The notes: generated by a model not told the origin, from the letters alone. Numbered from the stretch's first letter, positions 13,436 to 22,872 are shown. The stretch is 24,461 bases of DNA from JANWHF01 sp036276235 (GCA_036276235.1 DATBDZ010000468.1:1-24461), one strand, 5' to 3'. Translations and numbers: made by a program.

Positions 13436-15574
13436 TCAGGTGTTCTCGGCGAAATCGTAGTTGATGCCGACGGAAGTCAGGTTCAGCACGATGCTGCTGA
13501 TCGAATCATTGGCCACTTGCTTGCCGTTGTTGGTTCCGTTGACTGTGCCGATCGGGTCTACGCTGTCCGTGAAGCCCTTCGGTTGCGTCTCAGCGATCGA
13601 GTACGTGCCGGCTCGCAGTCCCTTGAAGTAGTAAAACCCGTTGGCGTCGGTCAGGCGGTAGAGCTTGACGTTGTGGCCGGAGGACGTTGTGCCGGTGAGC
13701 GTGATGAGGACACCGGCAATTCCAACATCTCCGGAATTCCTCGTGCCGGACTTGTTCTTATCGTTGAAGACATAGCCGGAGATGGCGCCGCCGCCGTTGA
13801 AGCAGTAATCGGTGCCGCCCTGGCCTGCATCAAAGAGCCGCTTTTCGGCGCGATAGAAGACATTGCTGCCGGCGGGGCCGAAGTGATCGATCGCGGGTCC
13901 GCAGATGAAATCGATCTGGAAGAAGCACATCGGCACGGTAATGGTCAGGCAATGCCAGCCCGGGCCGAAGGTTCCCGTCGCTTTGTCAAAGATGACCTGC
14001 TCGCCCGCCTTGGACGCAACGAAAGAGGAACTTGGAGCCGTATAACTGACAAGGGTGATGGTGTCCGGAGTCTTTAGATTAAAGCAGACCATGACCTGAT
14101 CGCCCTCGTGGACGTGGCCGTTCAGAGTCGAGTAATGAGTCGTGCCATTGTTGATCGTGTAGTAGAAGGAGCTGACGTTGGTGATATCGCATTCTTCGTA
14201 GAAGTTGTCGAAGCGGTTGCCGGTGGAAACCGAGACGGCCGTCACGTTCACGGTGTAGTAAGGAATCCCGTTGAATTTCGGCTGATTGGTCGGCCCGGTG
14301 CTCAGCCACTTGCTGGAAGGCAGTTGCTCGGTGACGAAATACTTGCCGACCGGCATTTTCGAGAAGCTGAACGAGCCGTCGACGGCGCTGGTCGTTGTTG
14401 TGGCGTACAGGGCATCGGCAGCGGTCAGCACGCCGTCTTTGTTGGAGTCCTTGTAGAGAAGAATCTTGACTCCGCCGAGCGCCGTGTCGTCAGAAGAAAA
14501 ACCGTTGCCGGTGATGTCCTCGAATTTATTGCCCTTAATGTATGGGATCTTGTAGTTGTCGAAGTCGTTCTTGCCGTAGGTGTTCCCAGTGGTCAGATCC
14601 GTCGCGGTAACGACGATCGTGTAAGGTGCGCTGGATACGGGCGCGGTTTCGATGTAGCCGGCCGGCACCACTTCCTGGACAAAGTATGTTCCCGCGGCGG
14701 AGACGCTAAAGCTGTACTGGCCGACATGGCCTGCGGCGTTGCTGGTGGTGGTTGTGCCGACCAGCGGATCGGTCACGTCCAAGGCGCCGCTGTTGTTGGC
14801 GTCAGAATAGAGATTGATCGTGACGCCGCCCAGCGGCGTGTCATCGGGGCTTAAACCCAGGCCCGTCAAATCGCTGTACTTCGTGCCCGAGATGATGACG
14901 GGCGGTCCGTTGCGCTGAAGCGGCGGCAATGCACCAAGTGTCCCCTTGGGTTGTCCCGTGAATCCGTTGGCAAAATCCAAACTGAGAATAGACGCGTCAG
15001 CTGGCAGCACGTCCAGTTGAACGCCAACCTGCTCGGCACCAGCGGGCACCGTGAAATAGGGCAGCCACGAGCCGTCCGTCGGAGTGAAGACAAATTCCTC
15101 TCTAAGGCCGCCGGACCCGAATGCATTGACAGTTCCCTGCAACAACAGCGTGTCGCCGGCGTCAAATGTGCTGTTGCCGTTTAGGTCTTGAAAAACCACG
15201 AGATCCTGGCCGCCGTGAGGATTGCCGCCGACGAGGTTCCCGCTGGCATCCACCTGAATGTCGATTTGGACCAGCGCGCCCGGAATAACGAGGGTCGGGC
15301 TGCCGCCCAGATTGGCTGCGAGGTTATTTGGGCTGTTGACGGTCACTTCTGTATTGCCGCTCGCCAGTGGAATGCCGGACGCGCTTCCACCATCAATCCC
15401 CAGCGAAGGCCCCGGGGGCGACGTCACCAAGTTCAGCCCCAGAAGGCCGGAAAAGAGCGTTCGCCCTTCCAGTCCTTCGATGACGGCTGCATCTGCCAAA
15501 CGCCTTCGCGACAATGACTTCACAGATTTCATTGACTTGATTTCCCGCTGTCTCGAGCCCACAGATGGCCGCAT
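13436..15574 (-). CDS. Large secreted protein with LEPR-XLL-like N-terminus and SdrD B-like repeats
   Basis: The 712-residue protein has a basic N-terminus (SVKSLSRRRLADAAVIEGLE) leading into LEGRTLFSG at 35-43, a variant of the planctomycete LEPR-XLL export motif. Three SdrD B-like (Cna-B-type) domains follow: about 228-305 (SGTKYSDLTGLGLSPDDTPL), 346-425 (KGNKFEDITGNGFSSDDTAL) and 598-712 (SGYVFNDKNKSGTRNSGDVG, ending GINYDFAENT). Each carries an Asp/Asn-rich calcium-type loop, for example DSNKDGVLTAAD; another such loop is at about 130 (DLNGNSTFDAGD). The middle region (460-595) has several cysteines and is unrecognised. Likely a calcium-stabilised extracellular or cell-surface protein. 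The ATG at 15574 is chosen over 15532 because GGAAGG lies seven bases upstream. It stands alone with a ~420-bp non-coding region upstream. Confidence 0.82.
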   Translation of the reverse strand: MRPSVGSRQREIKSMKSVKSLSRRRLADAAVIEGLEGRTLFSGLLGLNLVTSPPGPSLGIDGGSASGIPLASGNTEVTVNSPNNLAANLGGSPTLVIPGALVQIDIQVDASGNLVGGNPHGGQDLVVFQDLNGNSTFDAGDTLLLQGTVNAFGSGGLREEFVFTPTDGSWLPYFTVPAGAEQVGVQLDVLPADASILSLDFANGFTGQPKGTLGALPPLQRNGPPVIISGTKYSDLTGLGLSPDDTPLGGVTINLYSDANNSGALDVTDPLVGTTTTSNAAGHVGQYSFSVSAAGTYFVQEVVPAGYIETAPVSSAPYTIVVTATDLTTGNTYGKNDFDNYKIPYIKGNKFEDITGNGFSSDDTALGGVKILLYKDSNKDGVLTAADALYATTTTSAVDGSFSFSKMPVGKYFVTEQLPSSKWLSTGPTNQPKFNGIPYYTVNVTAVSVSTGNRFDNFYEECDITNVSSFYYTINNGTTHYSTLNGHVHEGDQVMVCFNLKTPDTITLVSYTAPSSSFVASKAGEQVIFDKATGTFGPGWHCLTITVPMCFFQIDFICGPAIDHFGPAGSNVFYRAEKRLFDAGQGGTDYCFNGGGAISGYVFNDKNKSGTRNSGDVGIAGVLITLTGTTSSGHNVKLYRLTDANGFYYFKGLRAGTYSIAETQPKGFTDSVDPIGTVNGTNNGKQVANDSISSIVLNLTSVGINYDFAENT

Positions 15575-15998
15575 ATTCTTACCTTCCGCATTTCTGCGGC
15601 TAAAACCAGATCATCGACGCAATACCCACTGCACCATTCCTCCTCTTGCGAATTTTTCAGAGCAGATGCGAAGGAACAGATTGGACCCCGTCAGACGGTT
15701 TCCCAGACCGACTGCTACTCTCCGCCGATTCTACTTCCCGGCGCCCAGAACTACAATTAGGAATCTGATTAATCTTCTTTCATAGGCCCGTTGGGCGCGG
15801 CGCGCGGTGCCGCGAAAAACGCTCCCAATGCGTATTGGAACAAACCTGATAGGGGCAACCCGGAATAAACGGACCGAACGATCCGTATAGAAGCGGTCAA
15901 ACTTCCGCAATACCGACGTGCACGGGAACAGCAGACCACCGTCCGGCAGCCGGTTTGGGTTGAGATGATGACGGGACTGCTTGCCTTAAAGACGGCGA
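15575..15998. other. Non-coding gap between the DUF1552 and SdrD-B genes
   Basis: I find no gene here and none of the repeat families A or B. On the minus strand an AAGAGGAGGA sequence (about 15650-15640) is followed by a nine-codon ORF (ATG GTG CAG TGG ..., ending TGA) in the leader of the SdrD-B gene. With the ATG only one base from the AGGAGG it is a poor translation start. A 6-bp GC stem (CGCGGC..GCCGCG) is near 15798. The SdrD-B promoter and the end of the DUF1552 transcript should lie here, but neither is recognisable. Confidence 0.4.
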
Positions 15999-17357
15999 TT
16001 ACAGGTCCGCGAGCCGCGAGTCTGCGTCGCCGAATCTGGGGAGACTGACACCCATGCGATCCATGAGCGACAGATAGAAGCTGCAGAGCTTGCGGTTTTC
16101 GTTGCCCTTGTCGGTGTAATCGAGCACGCGGCCGGTTTCGAGGGTTCCACCCAGGCCGCCGGTGAGCAGGATCGGCACCTTGCTCGAATCGTGTTTGCTG
16201 CCGGACCACATATTGGAAATGAACATGATCGCCGAGTTATCCAGGACGGTGGAATCGCCTTCCTTCATTTCGGCAAGGCGGCCGACGAGGTGAGCGTAGA
16301 CGCCGCAGTAATAGCGGCAGATGCGCTCGTAGGCGTCGCTCCAATCCGAGTGCGATGCATTGTGATGGGCGGTGCGCACATCAAGGAACGGATAGCAAAG
16401 TCCTGATATGTCGCGGCACAGCAGCAATGTCGCGACGCGGGTTTTGTCCGTCTGAAAACCAATCGCCAGGATATCGCACATGAGTTTCATGTGCTCGCGA
16501 ATGTCTTCGGGGAGGCCGTTATCCGGTCGCTTCATGCCGACCATCGGCTGCCCGCGGTCTTTGGCGTTCTCTGCGGCTTTGTCGCGGGTTTCCCGCGTCG
16601 TTTCGATGCGCTTCTCGACTTCGCGCACGCTGCTCAGATATTCATCGAGCTTGGCTTTGTCGGTGGAGCTGACCTGGCGGCTCAGGGCATCCGCCTCGGC
16701 CTGCACGCGGTCGAGAATGCTTTTGTTGCGCTTGTTGCCGCGATTATCGAAAAGGCTATCGAAGGCAAGCGAAGGGTATTCCTCCAGCGGCACCGGGGAG
16801 GTGGCGTTTTGCCACGAGATGTGCGAGCTGTACGCCATCGAGAAATTGGTTTCGTGATACCCGGTGACCGGCTGCTCGCATCCGAGCACCATGCTTGGCT
16901 GAACGGTTTCCTGGCCGATGCGATTGGCCAGGACCTGGTCCATGCTGATGTCGCCGCGCAGTTCGGCGCCTTTTTGCAGGGATGCGCCGGAGAGAAGATT
17001 GCCCGTCTGGCCCGGATGAATTCCGACGCCGGTGGAATTCTTATTAAACAGGCCGGTGATGAAATTCATCTTCGCCTTGTACGGCTCCATCGGCTGCAGG
17101 CTCTTGCCAAGCTGCATGTCCGCGCCGGCGCCGGTGGCTGTCCAGTTGGCGGCGTTGACGCCGTTGGCCATGAACAGCGCCGCAAAGCGCCTCGGGCAGG
17201 CGGCCGCCGCGCCGGTCTTCGCGACCTCATCGCCCCACACTGGAATGGATTCAAGCCACGGCAGCGCCATGGCCACGCCCGCGCCGCGCAGAAGGGTTCG
17301 CCGCGAGATTCGATGACGCTTGGCCCGGACTTGATCATCATTGAGCTGATCGTTCAT
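15999..17357 (-). CDS. DUF1552 protein, Tat-exported
   Basis: The 452-residue protein begins with a twin-arginine signal (RISRRTLLRGAGVAMALPWL), so it should be exported folded. The body matches the planctomycete DUF1552 family: RRFAALFMANGVNAANW near the start, GVGIHPGQTGNLLSGA, SMDQVLANRIG, EVEKRIETTRETRD, and the late NSAIMFISNMWSGSKHDSSK and PILLTGGLGG. DUF1552 proteins lie next to DUF1592 proteins in many planctomycetes and may act with them; their biochemical role is not established. The ATG at 17357 is preferred because AAAGGA of the upstream gene's end lies nine bases before it. ATGs at 17366 and 17393 overlap the upstream gene and are possible. The stop of the DUF1592 gene is one base upstream of this start, so translation is probably coupled. 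Confidence 0.87.
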   Translation of the reverse strand: MNDQLNDDQVRAKRHRISRRTLLRGAGVAMALPWLESIPVWGDEVAKTGAAAACPRRFAALFMANGVNAANWTATGAGADMQLGKSLQPMEPYKAKMNFITGLFNKNSTGVGIHPGQTGNLLSGASLQKGAELRGDISMDQVLANRIGQETVQPSMVLGCEQPVTGYHETNFSMAYSSHISWQNATSPVPLEEYPSLAFDSLFDNRGNKRNKSILDRVQAEADALSRQVSSTDKAKLDEYLSSVREVEKRIETTRETRDKAAENAKDRGQPMVGMKRPDNGLPEDIREHMKLMCDILAIGFQTDKTRVATLLLCRDISGLCYPFLDVRTAHHNASHSDWSDAYERICRYYCGVYAHLVGRLAEMKEGDSTVLDNSAIMFISNMWSGSKHDSSKVPILLTGGLGGTLETGRVLDYTDKGNENRKLCSFYLSLMDRMGVSLPRFGDADSRLADL

Positions 17358-17358
17358 G

Positions 17359-20334
17359 TCAGTCATTCCTTTGGGCGATCGTCGCCTGTCCACGGCGGTT
17401 CAAGAACTGCGGGCTGGTAATGATACTCTCAACCAGCGTTCCAAAGCGATAATCATTTGCCGCCAGCTTGGCGCGCATCTGCTCGATGGTCGGATCATCG
17501 GAAAGGACCAGCGAGCGGCCGAGTGCGTAAGATAGGAGCTTGCGGCTAAGATTATCGACAAAATCGTCCTGGCGTTTGCGCTTCAGATAATCCTTGAGAC
17601 CATCCAAGCCCGCGCCATCGCTGCCATCGGGGAACGTCGCGCTGATCTCAACCAATCGGCCGCCCATGTCCTTCGTGCGCTTCTCGCCGGTCGGGCCGTA
17701 ACCTTCGAATACCAAACCGATCGAATCGAAGCGCACATGACAACTGGCGCAGCTCTTGTCTTCGCGATGCTTCGCCAGTGCCTCGCGCAAAGTGAGATCA
17801 CCCAGCTTGCTCTCATCGGCCGGCAGCACCGGCACATTGGGCGGCGGGGCGGGAATGCGCTCGCCAAGCAGGCGCTTCACGACCCAGTTGCCGCGCTTGA
17901 CGGGGCTGGTTCGCAGGCCCGGTGCGTTTTTGGTCAGGAACGCCGCCATCGGGAGCAGGCCGCCGCGCTGATATTCACTGGCATGGTCGATCCGCACCCA
18001 GTGCTCATTGGAGCCGCCGGGAGACGGCATGCCGTAATGATGTGCCAGGATCGGATTGATGAACGTGTAATCGCCGTACAGGAAATCGAGCGTCGAGCGG
18101 TTGGATTGGATCGCGTCGGTGATAAAGCGGATCGGCTCCTCGAACATCGCATCGCGCAGATCGTTGCTGAAATCGGGGAAACGTTCGCGATCGACGCTGT
18201 TGAGCTCTTCGAATCGGCGGATATCGAGCCAGTTGCCGCCAAATTCGACCGCCATGCCGCGGATCTTTTGATCCGCCATCATGCGCCGCGCCTGCGCCAG
18301 CAGAACATCCGGCCGATGCAGCTCGCCTTTCGCTGCACTGGCCAGGAGCTGATCATCCGGCATGCTCGACCAGAGGAAATAACTGAGCCGGCTGGCAAGC
18401 TGATAATCGGAAAGCGGCTGAATACCCGGCTCCGGCGGCCGGGGATCGGCGCGGTAGCTGAAGAACGGCGACATCAGAATGCTCACCAGCGTGTCCCGCA
18501 CCGCGCTCTCATGATCCAGGCCGTCTTCCTTACGCAGTGCCTGATAAAACCCGGCGATGCTGTCCCGCTCCTTCTGCGAAAGAGGCCGGCGATACGCCTT
18601 CTGAGCAAAATCCTGCAACGCGCGAATGTGGCTTGGCTCAGCCTTGAGCCGCGCGTGCTCGACCCAGCGGATGTCGTAGTTCATCCGGTCGAAATAATCC
18701 TGGGCGGCGGCGATCGCCATTCCACCCGCGCCAAATCTTTGCATCTTGGCAATGTAGCCATCGGCCAATTTTGCGATGTTCTCCGACGAACCGGATTCGC
18801 GCGCCTCGGCGCGGGCAAAATCGAAATACTCATCGCGGATGAAGCTGGAATCGGAGCGGCCAAACCAGAGAAACCCCTGATAAGTGCGGATCGGCACATC
18901 GCTGATGAAGTTCAGCTCATTCCACAGCTCGTCGAGCTCCTGCTGTCCCTTCTGATCGAGCACCAGCTCAAAGAGCGGCATGTCATCGCGGAAATAACCC
19001 ATCTGACTGTGGAATCCCGCGCTGAGCAATCGGCCGGCGTTGTTCTTCTTTTCGTTTTCGATCTCCCGCGCGCTCAGATACTCGCGGGCACGCTCGGTGA
19101 CGACGAACGCGTCCGGAATCACCTCGCAGAATCGTCGGAACGAATCTTCATAGCGAACGCGCGCGTCGGCTTCCGTCGGAATGGCCAGCGCCGTCTCGGC
19201 GGCGGTTCCAGGCGCGAGATCTTCAGGCTTGAGATCGAGCGCGCCCCCGCCGTAGGTCATGCGCCATGATGCCGACTGGCGGTCTTTCCAAAGGATCAGC
19301 GGCTGCGCGCCCGGATGCTCCGGGCGGGCCGACAGCAGCTTAATGACCGGCTTCACCTTTTCGCGCAGCGCCATTGCCGTGTCGCGCATGGCGCGGCACT
19401 GCGTCCGGGCGGCATCATCCTGGGTCGGATCCGCCGGAAGCTGTTTCCACATCGCCTGCAGGCCGGCAATCGGGCCGATTTCTTCGCCGCCGGCGGTGAG
19501 CATCGCATGGATGCTCGCGAGATATTTGGGGCTGACTTTGTCGGCCGCCGCGATGTCGGCGAGCGTCGCCTGCGGCTTACCCAGCGCCGCGCGATTCTGG
19601 AAATGCCAGGCAGCCAGGAAATATTCCGCCAGATCGGTCGGCTGGCGTTGATAAAACTGAATGATGTTGCGGACGCAGTATTTATCGCGATCGGTTTCGT
19701 CGATCAGCGGGAACGGCGCAAACGCCAGGCCATTGGGCTTGAGAACCAGATACTCCGAGACATGCCGCGCCGCTTCGAGATATTTCTTGACCAGTGACGG
19801 CGACATCGTCAGCGATTCGCCGGTGTTATCGAAGCCCGCTTCGTTAGCGGGATCGACCGGGAATTCCTTGGTCGGGTGAATATCAACGCCGGTCAGATCG
19901 CGAATGGTGTAATCGTATTCGGCGTTGCTCAGCCGCCGCGCCAGCACGATGCCCGGATCGCCGGCGTGAAGCTGCGCCTCATTGCGGCGCATCGAGCTGA
20001 TCCACTCGATGACAGCGGCACGCTGCTGGGCGGTCGGATGCTTCTTGGCCTTCTCCGGTGGCATCTCCTGCGCCTTCAGCTTCTCCAGGACGGTTTCCCA
20101 TTGCTGATTGTTTTCGACGACTTTCTCCATCGTCGAGTACGGCGTCAGATCGACATCGCCCTTGGGTTTTTCTTTGCCGTGGCAGGTGACGCAATACTCC
20201 TGAACGAAGGGCTGAATGGTCTTCGTGAAGCGATCCGCCAGGGCGAGCGAGGTTGGATCAGCCGCCCGCGATGAGCCGGCAAAGAACGGCAGGACAAACA
20301 GCGCAGCGGCGGCAATGAGGCGAATTGGGTTCAT
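17359..20334 (-). CDS. Planctomycete cytochrome-type protein (DUF1587/1595/1592/1588/1585)
   Basis: The ~991-residue exported protein starts with a signal peptide (MNPIRLIAAAALFVLPFFAG, cleavage near SRA-AD). The N-terminal PSCyt1-type haem-binding motif CVTCH is at about 48-52. DUF1587 follows (LSNAEYDYTIRDLTGVD, near 120), then a long family-specific middle, DUF1595 (about 570-630, AYRRPLSQKERDS), DUF1592 (about 635-765, LASRLSYFLWSSMPDDQLL), DUF1588 (about 790-890, with a second CxxCH motif CASCH near 861 and RFDSIGLVFEGYGP) and DUF1585 (KLLSYALGRSLVLSDDPTIE, about 915-980). The two CxxCH motifs suggest a c-type haem protein of the periplasm. Family members are thought to take part in redox or degradation reactions, without a firmly proven function. 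The ATG at 20334 is chosen because it gives a proper signal peptide; an in-frame ATG at 20373 would add 13 residues. Gene order with DUF1552 is typical. Confidence 0.9.
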   Translation of the reverse strand: MNPIRLIAAAALFVLPFFAGSSRAADPTSLALADRFTKTIQPFVQEYCVTCHGKEKPKGDVDLTPYSTMEKVVENNQQWETVLEKLKAQEMPPEKAKKHPTAQQRAAVIEWISSMRRNEAQLHAGDPGIVLARRLSNAEYDYTIRDLTGVDIHPTKEFPVDPANEAGFDNTGESLTMSPSLVKKYLEAARHVSEYLVLKPNGLAFAPFPLIDETDRDKYCVRNIIQFYQRQPTDLAEYFLAAWHFQNRAALGKPQATLADIAAADKVSPKYLASIHAMLTAGGEEIGPIAGLQAMWKQLPADPTQDDAARTQCRAMRDTAMALREKVKPVIKLLSARPEHPGAQPLILWKDRQSASWRMTYGGGALDLKPEDLAPGTAAETALAIPTEADARVRYEDSFRRFCEVIPDAFVVTERAREYLSAREIENEKKNNAGRLLSAGFHSQMGYFRDDMPLFELVLDQKGQQELDELWNELNFISDVPIRTYQGFLWFGRSDSSFIRDEYFDFARAEARESGSSENIAKLADGYIAKMQRFGAGGMAIAAAQDYFDRMNYDIRWVEHARLKAEPSHIRALQDFAQKAYRRPLSQKERDSIAGFYQALRKEDGLDHESAVRDTLVSILMSPFFSYRADPRPPEPGIQPLSDYQLASRLSYFLWSSMPDDQLLASAAKGELHRPDVLLAQARRMMADQKIRGMAVEFGGNWLDIRRFEELNSVDRERFPDFSNDLRDAMFEEPIRFITDAIQSNRSTLDFLYGDYTFINPILAHHYGMPSPGGSNEHWVRIDHASEYQRGGLLPMAAFLTKNAPGLRTSPVKRGNWVVKRLLGERIPAPPPNVPVLPADESKLGDLTLREALAKHREDKSCASCHVRFDSIGLVFEGYGPTGEKRTKDMGGRLVEISATFPDGSDGAGLDGLKDYLKRKRQDDFVDNLSRKLLSYALGRSLVLSDDPTIEQMRAKLAANDYRFGTLVESIITSPQFLNRRGQATIAQRND

Positions 20335-20424
20335 GAAAGGGAATTCCCGAGCCTGTCTGGCTTCAACAGGCAATATTGTTCGCCGCCGGTTTTGTTGTGA
20401 AATATCGCCCCTGAATCAAAAAGC

Positions 20425-21765
20425 TCAGCGGCGGCCCGACCATTCGGGATAATGCTGGAGAATGATGTCGAGCGTTACCTGATCCATCCCCTCGTTGGGC
20501 ACCCTCGCAGCGTGCTCGAGCAACTTCATCTTGTGTTGCAGGTGCAGCTGTTCAAACTGGACCTGCTTGAGCTTCGCTTCAATGGCGTTTTGCACCTCGC
20601 GGTCATCAAAGCTCTGAACGCTGCCGGGCTGGATCGCGTCGAGTTCCGCCAGATACAAAGCCCGCCCATCGGTGATCGGTTCTGGCGTGACCTGGCCGGG
20701 GCTGAGTTTCCAGACGGCCGCTTCGACTTTCTCGACGACGTAGGCGCCGCGCTCCATCCACCCATTTTGGCCGATAGCCCCCTTGTTTCTCATCAGCAAC
20801 GGATCGTCGTTAAACTTGCCCGCGAGTTCTGCGAAGCTTTCGCCGTTTTTGTGGCGCTCGAGAATCATCTGCGCCTTCTTCTTCGCGTCGGTCAGGCTCC
20901 CGCTCTTTGCGATGTCGATTTTGATCACCCGAAACTGCGCCGCCGCCGGATGACTGAAGGAGCGGATATTTGCATCGTAAAACCGGCGAATGTCCTGGGC
21001 GGAAACGTCAATCAGCGGCCAGATCTTTCGCTGGTAATAGATCTGCACAAGGATTAAGCGGTACTTATCGCTGGCGGCTTCCTCAAGGCTCACCCCCTGC
21101 TCGAGATAACGCTTGCGCAGCTCAGCTTCTGATCCGCCGGCGAGGATGATTTCGTTTTTCCGCCATTGCACGACGATCGCCTCAGCCAGCGAATGATCCT
21201 GTTTGTCCAGCGCCTTGTCGGCGGCGGCGAATTCCAGTTCGTCGCCTTCCAAATAGGCGATCCTCTCCAGCAGATCCTTCGTCGCGACCGCGCGAAACTC
21301 AGCGAAGGATTTGTTCTTCGCTTCCTTTTCCAGGGCGCGTTGAATGCCGGAAACGACTTTGTCGGTGTAAATCGGCCGTCCGTTGACGACTTCAATCACA
21401 CCGCCGACGGATTGATATTGGCCGACGGCCAGATTGGTAGGGAAGGTCGAGGGTTGAGTAGACGCTTCCGCGGGCCCTGTCGTCGGTTCAGCAGGCTGCG
21501 ACGCCGCCGGCGATTGAGCATCCGCCGTGATCGAACTGATTTGCAGCGGCGGCTCGGTGCGCTTGACCGGTTCGCGCTGACTGTCGTAGACGAGCCCGCC
21601 GGAGCGGCTGATGGGCTCGTTGGAATCCAGGCCGATGGCCGGCCGCCGATTTACGAATGCCTCAGGAGGAAGCGTGGGATCGAGCTTCGCGCCGCAGCCG
21701 CTCAGCGACAGCAGCGCGCCTGCCAGGCCCGCCCCGGCGACCGGGCCAATCCAACGCCTGCGCAT
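20425..21765 (-). CDS. Parvulin-type peptidyl-prolyl isomerase lipoprotein (SurA/PrsA-like)
   Basis: The 446-residue protein starts with a lipoprotein signal (MRRRWIGPVAG..LLSLSGC, lipobox LSGC), then a ~100-residue Pro/Ser/Thr/Ala-rich low-complexity linker. An N-terminal helical chaperone-like region (about 125-265) and a PpiC-type rotamase domain (about 270-375) follow. Rotamase features visible are AAQFRVIKIDI, AKKKAQMILERHKNGESFAE, LAGKFNDDPLLMRNKGAIG, WKLSPGQVTPEP and YLAELDAIQPG. It should assist folding of exported or outer-membrane proteins, from the periplasm. The ATG at 21765 has a strong AAGGAG six bases upstream; the ATG at 21816 has no such support. The gene follows the unknown lipoprotein by 47 bp and precedes the DUF1592 gene by 90 bp, on the same strand, suggesting one operon. 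Confidence 0.85.
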   Translation of the reverse strand: MRRRWIGPVAGAGLAGALLSLSGCGAKLDPTLPPEAFVNRRPAIGLDSNEPISRSGGLVYDSQREPVKRTEPPLQISSITADAQSPAASQPAEPTTGPAEASTQPSTFPTNLAVGQYQSVGGVIEVVNGRPIYTDKVVSGIQRALEKEAKNKSFAEFRAVATKDLLERIAYLEGDELEFAAADKALDKQDHSLAEAIVVQWRKNEIILAGGSEAELRKRYLEQGVSLEEAASDKYRLILVQIYYQRKIWPLIDVSAQDIRRFYDANIRSFSHPAAAQFRVIKIDIAKSGSLTDAKKKAQMILERHKNGESFAELAGKFNDDPLLMRNKGAIGQNGWMERGAYVVEKVEAAVWKLSPGQVTPEPITDGRALYLAELDAIQPGSVQSFDDREVQNAIEAKLKQVQFEQLHLQHKMKLLEHAARVPNEGMDQVTLDIILQHYPEWSGRR

Positions 21766-21812
21766 GGGAGACTCCTTCACACCCGATCTTATACCGCTTT
21801 TGCCGAAGAATC

Positions 21813-22691
21813 TCATTTTCCCTTCGGGGTCGCGGCAGGCTGGGCGGCGTGCATTTCAATCCACATCGGCCGCGGCTCGAGAATCAGAATGGTTTCCATC
21901 TGCTGGGAGGGTCCCGGTTGGATCATGAAGTTGGCGCCGAGGTTATACGGGAGCTTGGCCTGCTCCGACGGCGCGAGAATGAGGAAATGCTTGTTGGGCA
22001 CTTCAGCTTCCAGCTTCAAATCGTACAGATGATCCAGTTGCCGGCGGGTAATTTCTTCGGCGCGATTTTCCACCGTCACGACAAACTGATAGCGCAGATC
22101 ATGAACGATCGCGCTCAGCCGCACGCGCGTCCATTCCGGCCGATCGGCAACGGTTTCAAAGGCGACAGAGAAGAGATCGTCGCAATGCTGATAAGTCCGG
22201 CCGTGTAAAACGCCCTCATCGTTCAGATAGAAAAGGTCCTGATATTGGATCCCCGTTCGCATCGGCAGGGGGGTGACAGCCGACGGATGTGGATCGACAC
22301 TGCCCTTCTGCGACGTAGCGCCCTGCTTGTCGAAAATCTTCTTGTAGAACTCCCAATTATCGTCCGATCCGAGGCCATAACGGATGCCGTTCTTGAGCAT
22401 CAGATCGTGGTTGGTTACATCGACATGGTCTTCGTCGATCTTGGCCCAGAATTGTTGATTCGCGCTGATGCTGCCGAGCGGCGCGGTAATCGTATACATA
22501 TCAAAAAGAACAACGATATCATGCGGTCCGTGCGTGCGGGTGAGGTAGGGCTGATCCAGATCCATGTGCAGCGGAGCGCCTCTGCCTTGCGCAGCCGAGC
22601 CGGAATGGGCTTTGGCGGCGGCGGGATCGGTGGAGTGCTGACAGCCAACCACCACAATCGCGCACAGTGCCAGCGTCAGCAGTTGCTTCAT
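21813..22691 (-). CDS. Lipoprotein of unknown function
   Basis: The 292-residue protein has a clear lipoprotein signal (MKQLLTLALCAIVVVGC, lipobox VVGC). The mature part is a mixed alpha/beta globular domain with DLDQPYLTRTHGPHDIVVLF, FWAKIDEDHVDVTNHDLM, EWTRVRLSAIVHDLRYQFVV and a hydrophobic C-terminal strand before an Ala/Pro tail. I do not recognise a domain. The ATG at 22691 is chosen because it directly starts the signal sequence and has AAGG seven bases upstream. An in-frame ATG at 22808 lies inside a family-B palindrome and would add a 39-residue repeat-derived tail, so it is rejected. It is first in the probable operon with the PPIase, DUF1592 and DUF1552 genes, with a large block of palindromes upstream. 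Confidence 0.75.
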   Translation of the reverse strand: MKQLLTLALCAIVVVGCQHSTDPAAAKAHSGSAAQGRGAPLHMDLDQPYLTRTHGPHDIVVLFDMYTITAPLGSISANQQFWAKIDEDHVDVTNHDLMLKNGIRYGLGSDDNWEFYKKIFDKQGATSQKGSVDPHPSAVTPLPMRTGIQYQDLFYLNDEGVLHGRTYQHCDDLFSVAFETVADRPEWTRVRLSAIVHDLRYQFVVTVENRAEEITRRQLDHLYDLKLEAEVPNKHFLILAPSEQAKLPYNLGANFMIQPGPSQQMETILILEPRPMWIEMHAAQPAATPKGK

Positions 22692-22736
22692 GGTTAGCCT
22701 TCGATTCGGCGCCGTTTGAGACAACACACGAAGAAC

Positions 22737-22812
22737 GTCATGCTGAGGTACTCCGGAGCATCTGGCCTGATCGCGAAAATGGCCAGATGCTTCGGAGTAC
22801 CTCAGCATGACG
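22737..22812. repeat. Family B hairpin, copy 2
   Basis: GTCATGCTGAGGTACTCCGG through AGCATCTGGCC pairs with GGCCAGATGCTTCGGAGTAC through CTCAGCATGAC around a TGATCGCGAAAA loop; one mismatch is visible in the stem. It is 46 bp upstream of the lipoprotein start, inside the gap 22692-23088. Confidence 0.88.
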
Positions 22813-22857
22813 GTTCCTTGCGGTGAAACTGATCACAACCACATAGCCGCTCGTGGC

Positions 22858-22872
22858 GCGGGCACTGCCCGC
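22858..22872. repeat. GC mini-hairpin, copy 3
   Basis: GCGGGC-ACT-GCCCGC is a perfect 6-bp stem with a 3-nt loop. Its context GGCGCGGGCACTGCCCGCCG matches the copy in the broken gene at 340. Confidence 0.6.

Noticed and set aside
17737..19269. 510-codon plus-strand ORF opposite the DUF1592 gene
   Set aside because: It is antisense to recognised DUF1592/1588 domains; its composition is that of a shadow frame.
22692..22808. N-terminal extension MLRYSEASGHF.. on the lipoprotein
   Set aside because: It is translated from the family-B hairpin; a proper lipoprotein signal with its own ribosome-binding site starts at 22691.
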